From the NCBI GenBank assembly GCA_002366645.1, contig DFBM01000101.1, positions 1 to 16,637 on the forward strand: a stretch of DNA of 16,637 nt, read 5' to 3'. Of the stretch, positions 7,846-14,847 are shown in pieces. The stretch's first letter is position 1. Each line of letters opens with the position of its first letter. This DNA is from Rhodobacterales bacterium UBA3080. Lineage in GTDB: Bacteria; Pseudomonadota; Alphaproteobacteria; Rhodobacterales; Rhodobacteraceae. Under the pieces are notes generated by a model. It had not been told where the DNA came from. It ran no database searches and worked only from the letters and a program-made list of their open reading frames with translations. A program made the position numbers and the translations under genes.

Positions 7846-8976
7846 TCAAGCGGTTTTTTGTATCCAGCCGCCGCCGAGAATGCGTGTGCTGTCGGGCGCG
7901 TAGAAAACGCAGGCCTGACCGGGGGACACACCTTCTTCGGCAATATCCAGCTCTACTTCGGCGGTGTTTGGTCCCGTCGGGTAAATCCGCGCGGTTTTGG
8001 GAGGGCGTGTTGAGCGCACTTTGACCCGCAACTCCCAGCTTTCCGAGGTGTCCTCGAAAGGGGTGTCGCCAAGCCAGTTGATTTCCGCAATCGGGAACCG
8101 ATGCAAGGCGAGCGCCTCTTTCGGGCCGACGATTACTTGTTTTGAGTCAGGATCGAGCTTCACAACGTAAAGCGGTTCACGTCCGCCGATGCCAAGCCCG
8201 CGTCGCTGGCCGATGGTATAATGAATGACACCTTTGTGGTTGCCCAGAACCTCGCCGTCGATATGAACGATTTCGCCGGGGTCGGCGGCGCCTGGGCGCA
8301 GTTTTTCGATCACCGCCGCGTAAGACCCGTTCGGGACAAAGCAAATGTCCTGACTGTCGGGTTTATCGGCGACGGCCAACCCAAACTCGTTGGCGAGCGC
8401 ACGGGTTTCGTCCTTGGATTTTAGGTGCCCGAGCGGGAAACGCAAATAATCCAACTGCTCCTGTTTTGTAGTGAACAGGAAATAGCTTTGATCGCGGGTA
8501 TGATCCGCAGCCTGATGCAATTCGGCTTTTTCGCCCTTGAACCGCTGGATGTAATGCCCTGTGGCCATACAGTCAGCGTTCAGGTCTTTAGCGGTTTCCA
8601 GCAAGTCACGGAATTTAACTTTTTCGTTGCAACGGATGCAGGGGACGGGGGTTGCTCCGGCCAGATAGGCGTCGGCGAATTCCTCGATCACGCTTTCTTT
8701 GAATCGGTTTTCGTAGTCTAGAACGTAATGCGGAAACCCCATTTCCTCGGCCACACGACGGGCGTCGTGGATGTCACGACCAGCACAGCAAGCACCTTTC
8801 TTGGCCAAAGCTGCACCGTGGTCGTAAAGCTGAAGAGTGACGCCAACGACATCATAGCCTTCACGGACAAGTTTCGCTGCGACGACCGAGCTGTCCACAC
8901 CACCCGACATAGCCACTACCACACGGGTTTCGCTTTCGGGTTTGGCAAAGCCAAGACTGTTGATTGGGTGGGACAT
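7846..8976 (-). CDS. mnmA: tRNA-specific 2-thiouridylase MnmA
   Basis: MnmA adenylates and thiolates uridine 34 of tRNA-Lys, -Glu and -Gln anticodons, using sulfur relayed from a cysteine desulfurase. The 376 residues match the family. The ATP-pyrophosphatase P-loop is SGGVDSS (residues 24-30). GACCAGRDIHDARRVAE is the conserved D-motif region. The catalytic pair is Cys116 in PVPCIRCN and Cys212 in DSQDICFVP. DQSYFLF and GSYAAVI follow, then a C-terminal beta-barrel tRNA-binding domain ending GQACVFY. The ATG is well supported by AGGAG (plus-strand 8982-8986 read in reverse). It is divergent from sciP across a 117-base gap. The M20 peptidase follows it. No truncation or missing residue is seen. 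Confidence 0.96.
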   Translation of the reverse strand: MSHPINSLGFAKPESETRVVVAMSGGVDSSVVAAKLVREGYDVVGVTLQLYDHGAALAKKGACCAGRDIHDARRVAEEMGFPHYVLDYENRFKESVIEEFADAYLAGATPVPCIRCNEKVKFRDLLETAKDLNADCMATGHYIQRFKGEKAELHQAADHTRDQSYFLFTTKQEQLDYLRFPLGHLKSKDETRALANEFGLAVADKPDSQDICFVPNGSYAAVIEKLRPGAADPGEIVHIDGEVLGNHKGVIHYTIGQRRGLGIGGREPLYVVKLDPDSKQVIVGPKEALALHRFPIAEINWLGDTPFEDTSESWELRVKVRSTRPPKTARIYPTGPNTAEVELDIAEEGVSPGQACVFYAPDSTRILGGGWIQKTA

Positions 8977-9000
8977 CTGAACTCCTACGGGATGCGTTGC

Positions 9001-9028
9001 AATATAGTAAAAGTTTACACACTAACAA
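9001..9028 (-). promoter_or_regulatory. Candidate sigma70-type promoter for mnmA
   Basis: Read on the minus strand, TTGTTA (9023-9028) and TATATT (9001-9006) are separated by 16 bases. This would place the transcript start about 18 bases upstream of the mnmA ATG. The spacer holds a perfect 5-2-5 dyad (GTAAA-AG-TTTAC, 9007-9018). The match is to consensus only, with no experimental support. The rest of the 117-base gap to sciP shows no other strong signal. Confidence 0.45.
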
Positions 9029-9093
9029 GGGGTGGATTTACCTCTGCTTAACGCGGTTCCTGAATGGTGAGACCGGGTTAAAGGAGGGGCGCT

Positions 9094-9372
9094 ATGCTTA
9101 TCAAGAAAGAGAATGGACCAAAGTTTGTGAAACTGCCGGACGGGTCGGTGCTTTCACGCGGTGATTTACCACCTAGAACTACCAAGCGATGGGTTATCCG
9201 GCGCAAAGTTAAGGTCGTGTTGGCTGTGACGGCTGGGTTGCTAACATTGGAGGAGGCTTGCCAAATGTATGGGTTGTCGGAGGAGGAATATGCCTCGTGG
9301 GAGGCCGCGTTGTTGCAACATGGTCGCCGCGGATTGCGTGTCACGCACTTAAAGAAGTATCGACAACCTTAG
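9094..9372 (+). CDS. sciP: SciP-type DUF1153 protein, inhibitor of CtrA-dependent transcription
   Basis: This is a 92-residue DUF1153 protein. In Caulobacter the member SciP is a helix-turn-helix protein that blocks CtrA-activated promoters, preventing RNA polymerase recruitment by CtrA in G1. The recognisable core is LPDGSVLSRGDLPPR, TKRWVIRRKVKVVLAV (the basic segment typical of the family), GLLTLEEACQMYGLSEEEY and the C-terminal LQHGRRGLRVTHLKKYR. The middle of the protein forms the DNA-binding helix-turn-helix. A strong ribosome binding site, AAAGGAGGGG (about 9080-9089), sits ahead of the ATG. ctrA, encoding the protein it is expected to act with, begins 102 bases downstream on the same strand. 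That linkage suggests joint transcription or at least joint regulation. The family call is firm. The exact role in this organism is inferred from Caulobacter. Confidence 0.9.
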   Translation: MLIKKENGPKFVKLPDGSVLSRGDLPPRTTKRWVIRRKVKVVLAVTAGLLTLEEACQMYGLSEEEYASWEAALLQHGRRGLRVTHLKKYRQP

Positions 9373-9474
9373 GTAGAAATAATATACAACCTTAAGTTGG
9401 TAACTTATGGTTAACCTTTTTACGAAATACTATCGGAGATCGTGTGGGGCGTTACTATAAAAGGATTAAAGTGC
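9373..9474 (+). promoter_or_regulatory. sciP-ctrA intergenic regulatory region
   Basis: This 102-base AT-rich gap holds several signals ahead of ctrA. The 9-mer ACAACCTTA occurs at 9363-9371 (over the sciP stop) and again at 9386-9394, a 23-base period. A perfect dyad, TAAGTT-GGT-AACTTA, spans 9393-9407. Next to it the palindrome GGTTAACC (9409-9416) includes a TTAACCAT-type CtrA half-site on the minus strand. TATAAA at 9456-9461 is a possible -10, but it would leave a very short leader and has no good -35. No GANTC CcrM methylation site is present here. The full TTAA-N7-TTAA CtrA box is not found. Confidence 0.5.
9407..9414 (-). promoter_or_regulatory. Candidate CtrA half-site TTAACCAT
   Basis: The plus-strand bases ATGGTTAA read as TTAACCAT on the minus strand. 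This matches the 8-base CtrA motif described alongside the 16-base TTAA-N7-TTAA form in alphaproteobacteria. It lies 60 bases upstream of the ctrA start, a sensible place for autoregulation. An 8-base match can arise by chance, so this is only a candidate. Confidence 0.4.
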
Positions 9475-10182
9475 ATGCGTGTTTTGTTAGTAGAAGATGA
9501 CCCGACGACTTCCAAAAGTATCGAGATGATGCTTGCCGGTGCAAACCTTAATGTTTACGCGACGGACCTCGGGGAAGAGGGGATCGATCTCGCCAAACTT
9601 TATGACTACGACATCATCCTGTTGGATCTGAACCTGCCGGATATGACCGGTCACGAAGTTTTACGCCAACTCCGTGTTGCTAAAATTGAAACACCGATAC
9701 TTATTTTGTCAGGGATGGATGACACCGAAAGCAAAATTCGTGGTTTCGGGTCGGGTGCTGACGACTATTTAACCAAGCCGTTTCACCGCGAGGAACTGGT
9801 GGCGCGAATTCACGCAATTGTACGCCGCTCCAAAGGTCACGCCCAATCGGTCATCGAAACGGGGAAAATCCGTGTTAATCTAGATGCTAAAACCGTCGAA
9901 GTGGCGGAGGAGCCGATGCATCTGACCGGAAAAGAATACCAGATGCTGGAGCTATTATCCCTTCGCAAAGGCACAACCCTGACCAAAGAGATGTTCCTCA
10001 ACCATCTTTATGGCGGCATGGATGAACCCGAGTTGAAAATCATTGATGTTTTCATCTGCAAGCTTCGCAAAAAACTATCCAAAGCGATGGGGGGCGACAA
10101 CTACATCGAGACGGTGTGGGGACGGGGTTATGTGTTACGTGATCCGGTAGAGCTACCGCTAGAACATAAAATTGCGGTGTAG
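9475..10182 (+). CDS. ctrA: CtrA response regulator, cell-cycle/motility master regulator
   Basis: CtrA is an OmpR-family response regulator phosphorylated through the CckA-ChpT relay. It controls division, flagellar and chemotaxis genes and, in Rhodobacterales, often gene transfer agent production. The 235 residues comprise a receiver domain (MRVLLVEDD acidic pocket, phospho-acceptor Asp51 in LLDLNLPDM, and Lys in DDYLTKPFHREE) and a winged-helix DNA-binding domain ending DVFICKLRKKLSKA...ETVWGRGYVLRDP. The start at 9475 is chosen because MRVLL is the family's usual beginning and AAGGA (9461-9465) precedes it; a GTG at 9442 would add eleven residues that do not fit. The protein ends HKIAV, lacking the terminal Ala-Ala that Caulobacter CtrA needs for ClpXP degradation. 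It follows sciP and precedes ligA. Confidence 0.96.
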   Translation: MRVLLVEDDPTTSKSIEMMLAGANLNVYATDLGEEGIDLAKLYDYDIILLDLNLPDMTGHEVLRQLRVAKIETPILILSGMDDTESKIRGFGSGADDYLTKPFHREELVARIHAIVRRSKGHAQSVIETGKIRVNLDAKTVEVAEEPMHLTGKEYQMLELLSLRKGTTLTKEMFLNHLYGGMDEPELKIIDVFICKLRKKLSKAMGGDNYIETVWGRGYVLRDPVELPLEHKIAV

Positions 10183-10215
10183 ATCGGACTAGACGTCTGC
10201 ACGTTTGCAGCCTAT

Positions 10216-10236
10216 CCCTTTTAGTGTTTGAAAGGG
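10216..10236 (+). promoter_or_regulatory. Hairpin overlapping the ligA ribosome binding site
   Basis: CCCTTT (10216-10221) pairs perfectly with AAAGGG (10231-10236) across a 9-base loop, extendable by one wobble pair. The right arm is the start of the ligA ribosome binding site AAAGGGGAG. If it folds in the message, it would mask translation initiation. No T-run follows, so it is not an intrinsic terminator for ctrA. Confidence 0.4.
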
Positions 10237-10246
10237 GAGCGCTGCC

Positions 10247-12358
10247 GTGGAAATAGAAGTGGACTTACTGACAAAGGAACAGGCCAAAGCCGAGCTCCAG
10301 AGGTTAGTGCCGGCATTGGCAGCCGCTGATATTGCCTATCACCAGAAGGATTCTCCGGAGATTTCGGACGCGGAATATGACGCCCTGAAACGCCGATACC
10401 TCGCGATTGAGGCGAGGTTTCCGGATTTAAAGCATGAAGATAGCCCCTCACAAAAAGTAGGTGCGCCGGTTGCGTCGGGCTTTTCGAAAGTAAAACACGC
10501 GGTTGCGATGATGTCGCTGGGGAATGCCTTTGATGACGAGGACGTTTTTGAGTTCGACGATCGCATACGAAAATTTCTTAATATTCCGGCAGGTAAATCG
10601 CTTTCCTACACAGCCGAGCCAAAGATTGACGGCTTATCTTTGTCGCTTCGTTACGAAAGTGGACGTCTGGTGCAAGCGGCAACACGTGGCGACGGAGAAA
10701 CCGGTGAAAACGTAACCGAGAATGCGTTAACCGTTCGGGATATCCCGAAAGAAATTTCTGGAGCGCCCGAAGTTCTCGAGGTGCGGGGCGAAGTTTATAT
10801 GTCCCATGATGATTTTGCACAATTGAACGTGGATCAGCTTGCCAATGAGGACAAATTATTCGCTAATCCACGAAACGCGGCAGCCGGGTCTTTGCGTCAG
10901 TTAGACAGCGGTATTACAAAGACGCGAGCTTTACACTTCTTTGCTTATGCGTGGGGTGAGCTTTCTGCCCCGCTGGCGACGACGCAAGCAGCTGCAATTG
11001 ACCATTTGACCGAGTTCGGGTTTTCGACGAATCCATTGACGAAAACTTGCGTTAATACGGGCGAGTTGCTGGAACATTTCCGTGATATCGAGGCCAAACG
11101 CGCGCTGCTCGGCTATGATATCGACGGTGTTGTTTACAAGGTTAACGACCTCGGTTTGCAGGAGCGGCTGGGGTATCGAACTAACACACCTCGATGGGCA
11201 ATTGCACATAAATTCCCGGCCGAGATGGCTTCGACTGTCATCGAAGACATTGAAATTCAAGTTGGGCGGACCGGCGCGCTTTCACCGGTGGCGAGATTGA
11301 AACCAGTGACCGTCGGGGGTGTCGTCGTTTCGAACGCAACATTGCATAATGAAGATTACATCGCGGGACGTGATAGTAACGGCCAGCCAATCCGCGAAGG
11401 ACGCGATATTCGGATAGGAGACTGGGTGACGGTTTATCGTGCCGGAGACGTGATCCCGAAGGTGAAAGACGTGGATATCTCGCGACGCGCGAAAGATTCC
11501 AAGCCGTATGAGTTTCCGAAAAAGTGTCCTGAATGCGGTTCGGACGCCATTCGTGAAGAGGGCGAAGCTGTTTCCAGATGTACTGGCGGGTTGATATGTC
11601 CTGCGCAAGCAGTTGAGAAATTGAAACACTTCGTGTCGCGAACTGCCTTTAACATCGAGGGCCTTGGTGCCAAGCAAGTCGAGACCTTCTATGCCGACGG
11701 ATGGGTTCAGGAGCCAGCCGATATTTTTACACTGCCGGTGAGGTATGGCGATGGCAGTCTACAGCAATTGAAAAACCGTGAGGGTTGGGGGGCAAAATCA
11801 GCGGAAAAGCTGTTTAGCGCGATTAAGGAACGACAGAATATCCCCTTGAACCGATTGATTTTCGGACTTGGAATTCGGCATGTCGGTGAAAGTTCGGCGA
11901 TGACTCTGGCGCGGCATTACGGGAGCTGGCCCAATTTTTCCAGTGCCATGGAGAATGCGCGCGATCATTCGGGGGCGGATTGGGACGCTCTTAATGCCAT
12001 TGACGGAGTCGGCGCGGTGATGGCTGCAGCACTGGTTGACTACTTTCATCAGGAGCAAACGCGGGCTGCGCTGGATCGTTTGGTGCAACATTTGCGCATT
12101 GAAACCGTCCGTCCACCTTCTGTTGAAGGAAGTAAAGTGGTCGGTAAAACGATCGTCTTTACTGGAACCTTGGAGAAGGTGACGCGTGCCGAGGCAAAGG
12201 CGAAAGCGGAAAGTCTGGGTGCCAAGGTTTCGGGGTCGGTTTCAGCAAAAACCGATATTGTCGTCGCGGGGCCGGGGGCTGGATCGAAGCGCAAAAAGGC
12301 TGAAGAACTGGGTGTCGAAGTTTTGAGTGAGGACGAATGGATTTCGCTTATTGCTTGA
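10247..12358 (+). CDS. ligA: NAD-dependent DNA ligase LigA
   Basis: LigA seals nicks in duplex DNA during replication and repair using NAD+. The 703 residues have the full domain order. The N-terminal Ia domain carries the NAD-binding YxxxDxPEISDAEYD region. The adenylation domain has the active lysine Lys126 in AEPKIDGLSLS. An OB fold follows, with GRTGALSPVARLKPV. The zinc finger has Cys427, Cys430, Cys445 and Cys451. Helix-hairpin-helix repeats follow (NIEGLGAKQVE, FGLGIRHVGE, IDGVGAVMA), then a C-terminal BRCT domain (KTIVFTGTLEKVTRAEAK). The start is a GTG at 10247, with AAAGGGGAG 7 bases ahead. ctrA ends 64 bases upstream and recG starts 31 bases downstream, so ctrA-ligA-recG may share a transcript. 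All catalytic elements are intact. Confidence 0.97.
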   Translation: MEIEVDLLTKEQAKAELQRLVPALAAADIAYHQKDSPEISDAEYDALKRRYLAIEARFPDLKHEDSPSQKVGAPVASGFSKVKHAVAMMSLGNAFDDEDVFEFDDRIRKFLNIPAGKSLSYTAEPKIDGLSLSLRYESGRLVQAATRGDGETGENVTENALTVRDIPKEISGAPEVLEVRGEVYMSHDDFAQLNVDQLANEDKLFANPRNAAAGSLRQLDSGITKTRALHFFAYAWGELSAPLATTQAAAIDHLTEFGFSTNPLTKTCVNTGELLEHFRDIEAKRALLGYDIDGVVYKVNDLGLQERLGYRTNTPRWAIAHKFPAEMASTVIEDIEIQVGRTGALSPVARLKPVTVGGVVVSNATLHNEDYIAGRDSNGQPIREGRDIRIGDWVTVYRAGDVIPKVKDVDISRRAKDSKPYEFPKKCPECGSDAIREEGEAVSRCTGGLICPAQAVEKLKHFVSRTAFNIEGLGAKQVETFYADGWVQEPADIFTLPVRYGDGSLQQLKNREGWGAKSAEKLFSAIKERQNIPLNRLIFGLGIRHVGESSAMTLARHYGSWPNFSSAMENARDHSGADWDALNAIDGVGAVMAAALVDYFHQEQTRAALDRLVQHLRIETVRPPSVEGSKVVGKTIVFTGTLEKVTRAEAKAKAESLGAKVSGSVSAKTDIVVAGPGAGSKRKKAEELGVEVLSEDEWISLIA

Positions 12359-12389
12359 TCGCGCCTCGATTGTCGCGTGAAATAGCCGG

Positions 12390-14483
12390 ATGACAAGCTC
12401 GCGCCCAGAGATTCTGTTTCCGCTGTTTGCTGACCTGACCGTTCTGGATGGGGTCGGCCCGAAATCTGCATTGAATTTTGTAAATATGCAGGTGGAGCGA
12501 CCTCGGGATTTGTTGTTCACGCTTCCGCATGGCTGTATCGACCGGCGGTTGCGGACTAGTATTAAAGGGTTAACCTTTCCAAATATCGTGACGGTAGAAG
12601 TCGAAGTTGGCGCGCACCAGAAGCCGGCTTCGCGCGGGCGGCCGTACCGGATAATGGTGCGCGACGCTGAAATGGACTTTCAGTTGGTGTTTTTCCATGC
12701 CCGTGAGGACTGGTTGCGCCGGAACTTACCTACTGGCGAGCGGCGTTTAGTATCCGGAAAGATTGAGGTTTTTGATGGGGTCGCGCAAATGGTCCACCCT
12801 GACCATATATTGCGACCAGATGAGCATGCTGATTTGCCGGCATTTGAACCAGTCTACCCGCTGACCGCCGGCATTAGTCAAAAACTGATGTTTAAGGCCG
12901 CGCATTCGGCGCTGTCACGGGCGGTGGAGTTGCCGGAGTGGGTGGATCAAAATCTAAAAGCTGAACGAAATTGGCCTGACTGGCGCAATGCTTTGGAGCA
13001 GGCACACGCACCTTTGGGTCCGCAGGATACTTCGCCAAGCACGGCGGTTCGTGAGCGGCTGGCGTATGATGAATTGTTTGCGCATCAGGTGACACTCGCG
13101 ATTGCGAGGGCAAGTGTCAGGCGGTCTAAAGGATTGGAAACGCATGGTGATAGTAGCTTGCAAGAGAAAGTCCTGAACAGCCTACCGTTCAGTCCAACCC
13201 GCGCGCAAACACGTTCAATTTCCGAAATACACGCTGATATGGCAAAGCCTGTTCGGATGAACCGTTTGCTTCAGGGGGACGTAGGATCAGGAAAAACGCT
13301 GGTGGCTTTGATGGCGATGCTAGCAGCGGTGGAGGCTGGTGGGCAGGCAGCAATGATGGCCCCGACGGAAATTTTGGCACGTCAGCACTTGGCGGGTTTG
13401 ATGCCGTTGGCGGCGGCAGCAGGCATTCGTTTGGAGCTTTTGACCGGACGCGACAAAGGAGCGGAGCGCGCGGAGAAACTGGCAGCGCTTGCTAACGGTG
13501 AAATTAGCATAATGGTTGGGACGCACGCTCTGTTCCAAAAGGATGTGGAATTTCAAAGTCTTCGCCTAGCTGTTATTGACGAGCAGCACCGCTTTGGCGT
13601 TCAGCAACGTATGGAGTTGGGGTCCAAGGGTCGGGCGGTTGATATTCTGGTGATGACAGCAACGCCGATCCCGCGATCTTTGGCGCTGGCGCACTACGGT
13701 GATATGGACATTTCGGTTCTGGATGAAAAGCCTCCGGGGCGAAAACCTATCGAGACGGTGATGGTTTCCGCAGGGCGTCTGGATCAGGTCGTTGACCGTT
13801 TGCGTGCGGCGATCGCGGAAGGAAGGCAGGCCTATTGGGTTTGCCCGTTGGTTGAAGGGTCCGAGTTGGTCGAGATGACGGCCGCCGAGGACAGGTTCAA
13901 GCATTTACGCGCCGTTTTGGGCGAAGGTGTTGTCGGACTGGTCCACGGCCAGTTAAAGCCCTCCGAAAAAGATAAGGCGATGGAGGAGTTCATCGCCGGT
14001 CGCACCAAAGTTCTGGTTGCCACCACCGTGATTGAAGTCGGGGTCGATGTACCGACAGCCACGATTATTGTGATTGAGCAAGCGGAACATTTCGGATTGG
14101 CCCAGTTGCACCAGCTGCGGGGTAGGGTTGGTCGCGGCGATGAGGCCTCCACCTGTCTTTTGCTTTATAGTGGAAAGCTCGGAGAGACGGCGTTGGCGCG
14201 CTTGTCGATTATGCGGGAAACTAACGACGGGTTCCGGATCGCCGAGGAGGATCTTCGCCTCCGCGGGGCGGGTGACCTATTAGGAGTGGCACAATCGGGA
14301 TTGCCGCGCTTCCGGGTCGCCGACTTAGAGGAACAAGCTGACCTGATGAAGATCGCACAGGACGACGCGCGAATGTTCCTGCAAAGTGACCCAACCCTTA
14401 GCAGTGAGCGCGGTCAAGCCGTTCGAACGCTTCTTTATTTGATGGAGCAAGACAAGGCGATTCGGTTGTTATCCGTCGGTTGA
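12390..14483 (+). CDS. recG: ATP-dependent DNA helicase RecG
   Basis: RecG is a superfamily 2 helicase that remodels stalled replication forks and branch-migrates Holliday junctions. The 697 residues match the family. The N-terminal wedge/OB domain holds the junction-binding region, including LDGVGPKSALNF near the start and VYPLTAGISQK. The helicase core follows with Walker A GDVGSGKT (residues 296-303), DEQH box (397-400), MTATPIPRSLAL (motif III region), TTVIEVGVDVP and QLHQLRGRVGRG (motif VI). The C-terminus carries the RecG-specific LRLRGAGDLLGVAQSG. The ATG has only a weak ribosome binding site, and the 31-base gap after ligA allows co-transcription. It is complete. A LexA-type box lies after the gene, not before it. 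Confidence 0.96.
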   Translation: MTSSRPEILFPLFADLTVLDGVGPKSALNFVNMQVERPRDLLFTLPHGCIDRRLRTSIKGLTFPNIVTVEVEVGAHQKPASRGRPYRIMVRDAEMDFQLVFFHAREDWLRRNLPTGERRLVSGKIEVFDGVAQMVHPDHILRPDEHADLPAFEPVYPLTAGISQKLMFKAAHSALSRAVELPEWVDQNLKAERNWPDWRNALEQAHAPLGPQDTSPSTAVRERLAYDELFAHQVTLAIARASVRRSKGLETHGDSSLQEKVLNSLPFSPTRAQTRSISEIHADMAKPVRMNRLLQGDVGSGKTLVALMAMLAAVEAGGQAAMMAPTEILARQHLAGLMPLAAAAGIRLELLTGRDKGAERAEKLAALANGEISIMVGTHALFQKDVEFQSLRLAVIDEQHRFGVQQRMELGSKGRAVDILVMTATPIPRSLALAHYGDMDISVLDEKPPGRKPIETVMVSAGRLDQVVDRLRAAIAEGRQAYWVCPLVEGSELVEMTAAEDRFKHLRAVLGEGVVGLVHGQLKPSEKDKAMEEFIAGRTKVLVATTVIEVGVDVPTATIIVIEQAEHFGLAQLHQLRGRVGRGDEASTCLLLYSGKLGETALARLSIMRETNDGFRIAEEDLRLRGAGDLLGVAQSGLPRFRVADLEEQADLMKIAQDDARMFLQSDPTLSSERGQAVRTLLYLMEQDKAIRLLSVG

Positions 14484-14513
14484 TTCGGGTTTGAGTTTTG
14501 CAAAATGCAGAAA

Positions 14514-14528
14514 GTTCTTAAAATGTTC
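14514..14528 (+). promoter_or_regulatory. LexA (SOS) box, GTTC-N7-GTTC
   Basis: GTTC at 14514-14517 and GTTC at 14525-14528 are separated by exactly seven bases (TTAAAAT). That is the direct-repeat LexA operator known from Rhodobacter, Caulobacter and rhizobia. The second half-site directly abuts a perfect -35 hexamer (TTGACA, 14529-14534), so bound LexA would cover the promoter. I saw no second exact copy in the window. The closest was a 6-base-spaced pair inside hisI. Confidence 0.75.
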
Positions 14529-14560
14529 TTGACAGAATGCGAATAAAAAGAGAACATAAT
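14529..14560 (+). promoter_or_regulatory. Promoter of the 40-codon membrane protein gene
   Basis: A perfect TTGACA lies at 14529-14534. The best -10 is CATAAT at 14555-14560 (five of six to consensus), but the spacer is then 20 bases, longer than the optimum of 17, so basal strength is uncertain. A start near 14567 would give a leader of about 30 bases. Confidence 0.55.
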
Positions 14561-14596
14561 GGCAACACAAGAGAACAACCTGCGAGGATCAATAAA

Positions 14597-14719
14597 ATGG
14601 CTGCAATTCTGAAGAACGTTACATCGCTAGCTCCACGAACTTTGCTGGAAGACGCTTTAGGACTCGCTGCAATCAGCGTGATCATCATTGCAGGGTTTTG
14701 TTTGCCCGCCCTTACCTAA
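14597..14719 (+). CDS. Small single-pass membrane protein, 40 residues, probable SOS-regulated gene
   Basis: I do not recognise an experimentally characterised family. The product is a 40-residue protein with a short basic, amphipathic N-terminus (MAAILKNVTSLAPRTLLED) and one hydrophobic helix at about residues 20-38 (ALGLAAISVIIIAGFCLPAL), ending almost at the C-terminus. The ATG at 14597 is supported by GAGGA (14584-14588) 8 bases ahead. A longer frame from 14537 would start inside the promoter and is rejected. The gene has its own promoter and a perfect GTTC-N7-GTTC LexA box upstream, and ends in front of a strong terminator, so it is a free-standing unit. By analogy with Caulobacter SidA, a 29-residue SOS-induced membrane protein that stops division, it may act on a membrane target during DNA damage. 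No sequence similarity to SidA is claimed. Confidence 0.7.
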   Translation: MAAILKNVTSLAPRTLLEDALGLAAISVIIIAGFCLPALT

Positions 14720-14813
14720 TCGCCTGTGAACTGCGAGAGTTGTCTGGAACCCTGTTTAGCCTCGGACGTTCTGGAATTCTGAACACCTTCAGGCTCGTAT
14801 TTCGCCTTTACTT

Positions 14814-14847
14814 CGCCGCGCCCTTTTAGGGTTGCGGCGTTTTTTTT
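14814..14847 (+). terminator. Strong intrinsic terminator
   Basis: CGCCGC (14814-14819) pairs with GCGGCG (14834-14839), and CCC (14821-14823) pairs with GGG (14829-14831), around a short TTTTA loop. Eight T bases follow (14840-14847). This ends plus-strand transcription from the recG/small-protein region. The hairpin also encodes the last codons and stop of the convergent IscU-like gene. No T-run exists on that side, so termination is one-directional. Confidence 0.85.

Noticed and set aside
9442..9474. GTG start for ctrA
   Set aside because: It would add eleven residues ahead of MRVLL, the normal CtrA beginning, and lacks an upstream ribosome binding site.
14496..14505. TTTTGCAAAA palindrome just after recG
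   Set aside because: Too short and AT-rich to be a terminator, no T-run follows, and such palindromes are expected by chance.
14559..14612. 17-codon frame overlapping the start of the small membrane protein gene
   Set aside because: Its ATG overlaps the likely -10 element, so it would not be transcribed, and it has no clear ribosome binding site.
14537..14719. Longer 60-codon reading of the small membrane protein
   Set aside because: Its ATG lies between the -35 and -10 elements and has no ribosome binding site. The ATG at 14597 has GAGGA at the right distance.
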